Shown piece by piece: positions 60,728-64,000 of a DNA stretch of 64,000 nt. How positions within the stretch are numbered: position 1 is the stretch's first letter; each line of letters begins with the position of its first letter. The translations under genes were made by a program, and so were the position numbers. The stretch is from the NCBI RefSeq assembly GCF_038066595.1, contig NZ_JBBUTH010000011.1, positions 471,691 to 535,690 on the forward strand. Reading direction: 5' to 3'. Under the pieces are notes generated by a model. The model worked only from the letters and a program-made list of their open reading frames with translations. It was not told the origin of the DNA and did no database searches. The stretch is from Pseudaquabacterium inlustre (GTDB taxonomy: Bacteria; Pseudomonadota; Gammaproteobacteria; Burkholderiales; Burkholderiaceae_C).

Positions 60728-60751
60728 CCGCGGGCTTTGACTGGCCCGCGG
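60728..60751 (+). terminator. Terminator-like hairpin after the PEP-CTERM gene
   Basis: CCGCGGGC and GCCCGCGG enclose TTTGACTG, starting 7 bases after the stop; the following CTTCTCG is only a modest U-tract. Confidence 0.6.
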
Positions 60752-60829
60752 CTTCTCGTCCATTCACGGTATGGGACGCGCCTTTGTCCGCTTTGGGTAA
60801 GGCGGGAAGCATGGCCCCGTGAAAGTCTG

Positions 60830-60974
60830 ACCTGCGTTGAGGCGCAGGTAAATCTCCATCAGGGCTTGCGCACCCCTTTTAATACCGCGCCTTTGGCCAT
60901 GAGGATTGGCGTGATTTCGGTATCGCGCAGTCTTTTGGCAATGTTGCATTCACCCGATCGGCCTTGGTCGGGTG
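60830..60974. other. Leader region of the large surface protein with two stem-loops
   Basis: The 282 bases before the large gene at 61034 hold two inverted repeats: ACCTGCG...CGCAGGT (60830-60849) and CACCCGA...TCGGGTG (60951-60974). No standard sigma-70 or sigma-54 promoter is convincing. AGAGG at 61016-61020 is a distant possible ribosome site. Confidence 0.35.
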
Positions 60975-61033
60975 GATCTGAAATCGCTCGCTTCACTGGC
61001 CAAATTTTAGTACTGCAGAGGTAGGCACGACTT

Positions 61034-64000
61034 ATGACCACATTCACTATCCGAGTTTCTTCGTCGGCCACCAACACTTCTGGTACCGCTTACGGTCAGC
61101 AACCCGACTTGGGTGCGCCGAGTTTCCTGGATATGGTGGTGACGGGTAGCACGGACCCGGTCTTGGTCAATGGTCGATATGATGCATATTGCCTGAATCC
61201 GATTCTTGATATTTCAGTGAATACGGCTTACAGCGCTACCAATAGCGCTGGCAATTCGGGCGTGGCGTTCACGCCCATCGGGTTCGGCAGTTTGTCTCAG
61301 GGTCAGGTTGATCGGTTGAACTGGCTGCTCGCTCAAAACTTCACGTCAGACGCAAAGTTCGCCGGGCAGTTCAACTTCGGTGAAGTACAGATGGCGATCT
61401 GGAAGATCGTCGGGTTCACAGACGCCCAAATCGAGAGCGCGGGACTTGATCGATTCCTGAGCGACAACAACCGTCAGGTCGTCAGCACTGTCGATGTGGA
61501 GTACTTGCTGGCTGCCTCGCAGGCCGCGGTAGCCAGTGGCAATGGTGTTGTTCCGTCCGATGCCTATTTCACCGAGGTAATTGACCCCGCTGGTGACGTT
61601 CAGCCGTTGATCGTCCAACTGCAGAGCGGAAAGATCGGCAACTTCGTCTGGGCCGATGGCAATGCCAATGGCGTGCAGGACGTCGGCGAGGCCGGTGTGG
61701 ACCGGGTGATCGTCGAACTTTACGACGGCAGTGGCAACCTGATCGCGAGCACCCTGACCGGTGATGACTACAGTACGGCTACGGTTGAACATGGCTACTA
61801 CCAGTTCACCGGGTTGAAGGCTGGCAACTACCAAGTCAAATGCGTCGCACCGGCCTACAACTTCACAGTCAAGGACGTGTCGGGGAACGGTCAAGACAGC
61901 GTTGACAGCGATGCCGATGCGGCTGGTTTGACTGGAATTATCAGTTTGGCGGCCGGCGGCAGCAATCAGTCGCTTGACGTCGGTTTGCTTGCCAAGGTGC
62001 TACCGGGCGCCATCAGCGGCACGGTTTACCACGACACGAACAACGACGGGCTGATCAACAGCGCGGACCAGGGCATTGCTGGCGCGACGGTGACGCTGAC
62101 GGGCACGGACGACCGCAACCAGCCGGTGAGCGTGTCGGTGACCACCGACGCGAACGGCAACTACAGCTTCGAGGGTCTGCGCCCGGGCAGCTACACGGTG
62201 ACGGAGACGACGCCGGCGGGCTACCTGGATGGCCGCGACACGGCGGGCACCAACGGTGCGAGCGTGACGACCAACGACACCATCGCGGTGACGCTGGGCG
62301 CGGGCCAGAGCAGCACGGCGAACAACTTCGGTGAGGTCAAGCCGGCGAGCCTGGCGGGCCATGTGTTCTTCGACGCGAACGACGACGGTTCGCGCAGCGG
62401 CGACACGGGCATTGGCGGCGTGACGATCACGCTGACGGGCACGGACGACCTGGGCGCCAGCGTGACGCTGACGACCACGACGCTGGCCGACGGCAGCTAC
62501 CAGTTCGACAACCTGCGCCCTGGCACCTACACGGTGAACGAGGGCACGGTGCCGGCGGCGTACCTGGACGGCAAGGACACGGCCGGCACGATCGGTGGCG
62601 TGAGCGTCGGCGCGGTGAGCAACGACCAGATCAGCGCGATCACGCTGAAGTCGGGTGACGCGAGCATCGAGAACAACTTCGGCGAGATTGCGCCGGGGTC
62701 GGTCAAGGGCACGGTCTACCACGACACGAACAACGACGGGCTGATCAACAGCGCGGACCAGGGCATTGCTGGCGCGACGGTGACGCTGACGGGCACGGAC
62801 GACCGCAACCAGCCGGTGAGCGTGTCGGTGACCACCGACGCGAACGGCAACTACAGCTTCGAGGGTCTGCGCCCGGGCAGCTACACGGTGACGGAGACGA
62901 CGCCGGCGGGCTACCTGGATGGCCGCGACACGGCGGGCACCAACGGTGCGAGCGTGACGACCAACGACACCATCGCGGTGACGCTGGGCGCGGGCCAGAG
63001 CAGCACGGCGAACAACTTCGGTGAGGTCAAGCCGGCGAGCCTGGCGGGCCATGTGTTCTTCGACGCGAACGACGACGGTTCGCGCAGTGGCGACACGGGC
63101 ATTGGCGGCGTGACGATCACGCTGACGGGCACGGACGACCTGGGCGCCAGCGTGACGCTGACGACCACGACGCTGGCCGACGGCAGCTACCAGTTCGACA
63201 ACCTGCGCCCGGGCACCTACGCGGTGAACGAGGGCACGGTGCCGGCGGCGTACCTGGACGGCAAGGACACGGCCGGCACGATCGGTGGCGTGAGCGTCGG
63301 CGCGGTGAGCAACGACCAGATCAGCGCGATCACGCTGAAGTCGGGCGAGGCGAGCATCGAGAACAACTTCGGCGAGATTGCGCCGGGGTCGGTCAAGGGC
63401 ACGGTCTACCACGACACGAACAACGACGGGCTGATCAACAGCGCGGACCAGGGCATTGCCGGCGCGACGGTGACGCTGACGGGCACGGACGACCGCAACC
63501 AGCCGGTGAACGTGTCGGTGACCACCGACGCGAACGGCAACTACAGCTTCGAGGGTCTGCGCCCGGGCAGCTACACGGTGACGGAGACGACGCCGGCGGG
63601 CTACCTGGATGGCCGCGACACGGCGGGCACCAACGGTGCGAGCGTGACGACCAACGACACCATCGCGGTGACGCTGGGCGCGGGCCAGAGCAGCACGGCG
63701 AACAACTTCGGTGAGGTCAAGCCGGCGAGCCTGGCGGGCCACGTGTTCTTCGACGCGAACGACGACGGTTCGCGCAGCGGCGACACGGGCATCGCGGGCG
63801 TGACGATCACGCTGACGGGCACGGACGACCTGGGCGCCAGCGTGACGCTGACGACCACGACGCTGGCCGACGGCAGCTACAAGTTCGACAACCTTCGCCC
63901 GGGCACCTACACGGTGAACGAGGGCACGGTGCCGGCGGCGTACCTGGACGGCAAGGACACGGCCGGCACGATCGGTGGCGTGAGCGTCGGCGCGGTGAGC
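61034..64000 (+). CDS. Large repeat surface protein with thioester-like head (3' end outside window)
   Basis: Open for 989 codons to the window edge. No classical signal peptide at MTTFTIRVSSS, so export may use a C-terminal signal beyond the window. Residues about 30-170 resemble thioester domains of Gram-positive adhesins: Cys53 in DAYCLNP and Gln119 in EVQMAIWKIVG, with RLNWLLAQNFT between, matching the YC-phi and phi-Q-x-A-I-W motifs that form the Cys-Gln bond. Residues about 200-325 are an SdrD-B-like domain (GNFVWADGNANGVQDVGEAG, calcium-binding type). From about 327 onward two alternating 115-residue B-type domains form nearly identical 690-bp units (start GTVYHDTNNDGLINSADQG; and GHVFFDANDDGSRSGDTG). 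The head is lower in GC than the window average. Confidence 0.85.
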   Translation, partial: MTTFTIRVSSSATNTSGTAYGQQPDLGAPSFLDMVVTGSTDPVLVNGRYDAYCLNPILDISVNTAYSATNSAGNSGVAFTPIGFGSLSQGQVDRLNWLLAQNFTSDAKFAGQFNFGEVQMAIWKIVGFTDAQIESAGLDRFLSDNNRQVVSTVDVEYLLAASQAAVASGNGVVPSDAYFTEVIDPAGDVQPLIVQLQSGKIGNFVWADGNANGVQDVGEAGVDRVIVELYDGSGNLIASTLTGDDYSTATVEHGYYQFTGLKAGNYQVKCVAPAYNFTVKDVSGNGQDSVDSDADAAGLTGIISLAAGGSNQSLDVGLLAKVLPGAISGTVYHDTNNDGLINSADQGIAGATVTLTGTDDRNQPVSVSVTTDANGNYSFEGLRPGSYTVTETTPAGYLDGRDTAGTNGASVTTNDTIAVTLGAGQSSTANNFGEVKPASLAGHVFFDANDDGSRSGDTGIGGVTITLTGTDDLGASVTLTTTTLADGSYQFDNLRPGTYTVNEGTVPAAYLDGKDTAGTIGGVSVGAVSNDQISAITLKSGDASIENNFGEIAPGSVKGTVYHDTNNDGLINSADQGIAGATVTLTGTDDRNQPVSVSVTTDANGNYSFEGLRPGSYTVTETTPAGYLDGRDTAGTNGASVTTNDTIAVTLGAGQSSTANNFGEVKPASLAGHVFFDANDDGSRSGDTGIGGVTITLTGTDDLGASVTLTTTTLADGSYQFDNLRPGTYAVNEGTVPAAYLDGKDTAGTIGGVSVGAVSNDQISAITLKSGEASIENNFGEIAPGSVKGTVYHDTNNDGLINSADQGIAGATVTLTGTDDRNQPVNVSVTTDANGNYSFEGLRPGSYTVTETTPAGYLDGRDTAGTNGASVTTNDTIAVTLGAGQSSTANNFGEVKPASLAGHVFFDANDDGSRSGDTGIAGVTITLTGTDDLGASVTLTTTTLADGSYKFDNLRPGTYTVNEGTVPAAYLDGKDTAGTIGGVSVGAVS
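62015..64000 (+). repeat. 690-bp tandem repeats in the surface-protein gene
   Basis: Period 690 bases (230 codons). Each unit holds two related 115-codon SdrD-B domains. Units begin near 62015, 62705 and 63395, the third running past the window edge. Copies differ by only a handful of substitutions (for example ACG versus GCG near 63217), both silent and non-silent. Confidence 0.93.

Noticed and set aside
60891..61033. Sigma-54 promoter for the large surface protein
   Set aside because: TGGCA and TTGCA elements near 60937-60950 have wrong spacing (2 bases instead of 5).
62000..63742. Minus-strand open frame of 580 codons in the repeat region
   Set aside because: Repeats by the same 690-base period as the true gene and has Arg/Val/Ala-rich shadow composition.
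1..64000. CRISPR arrays, tRNA or rRNA genes, insertion sequences, prophage
   Set aside because: No regular short repeats with unique spacers, no cloverleaf or rRNA-like stretches, and no transposase or phage proteins were found by reading.

Overview
The window is very GC-rich (about 70%), densely packed, and reads as the chromosome of a betaproteobacterium of the order Burkholderiales, probably from the Rubrivivax/Leptothrix/Ideonella side. Pointers are the gene orders fmt-def / LysM-dprA-smg, secF-secD-yajC, purE-purK-sua5-tsaB-rimI-udg and a liu (leucine) cluster, together with a PEP-CTERM protein and a sigma-54 type promoter. Overlapping stop/start codons (ATGA, GTGA, TGATG) are common, as expected for tightly coupled operons. 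No rRNA, tRNA, CRISPR array, insertion sequence or phage gene was seen.

Region 1 (1-35 kb) is mostly housekeeping. It holds translation start processing (fmt, def), DNA uptake (dprA), Sec secretion (secF, secD, yajC), a thioredoxin-TPR chaperone, purine synthesis (purE, purK), the t6A tRNA genes (sua5-type, tsaB) with rimI and a family 4 uracil-DNA glycosylase. It continues with a PAS-GGDEF-degenerate EAL protein, glmU, tRNA thiolation (ttcA), folate genes (folB, a pteridine-reductase-like SDR, 5-formyl-THF cyclo-ligase), cca, an Slt-type lytic transglycosylase and several lipoproteins of unknown function.

Region 2 (35-49.7 kb) is catabolic and stress related. ompW is divergent from a leucine/isovalerate operon (liuB, GNAT-NTF2 fusion, alpha/beta hydrolase, liuC, liuD, then liuE with YbaK, DUF1289 and an HCCA isomerase). 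Its promoter carries a 20-bp perfect palindrome. An MHS-type transporter with a large loop insertion, a UspA protein behind an FNR-like box and an unknown membrane-anchored protein follow. Region 3 (49.7-56.8 kb) is an acid-utilisation module: a single-chain acyl-CoA carboxylase, an acyl-CoA synthetase, a TetR regulator with a candidate operator, and a periplasmic binding protein.

Region 4 (56.9-64 kb) starts with a solitary ileS. A long, compositionally different spacer with a G10 tract follows. Then come a sigma-54 promoter driving a 54-residue protein that is little more than a signal peptide plus a PEP-CTERM tail, and a large unfinished gene. That gene has an N-terminal domain resembling Cys-Gln thioester adhesin domains, followed by SdrD-B-like domains in nearly identical 690-bp tandem units. 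This pair of surface-protein genes is the most unusual part of the window. A second unusual element is a roughly 80-bp structured repeat placed between convergent genes, whose two full copies differ by compensatory stem changes.
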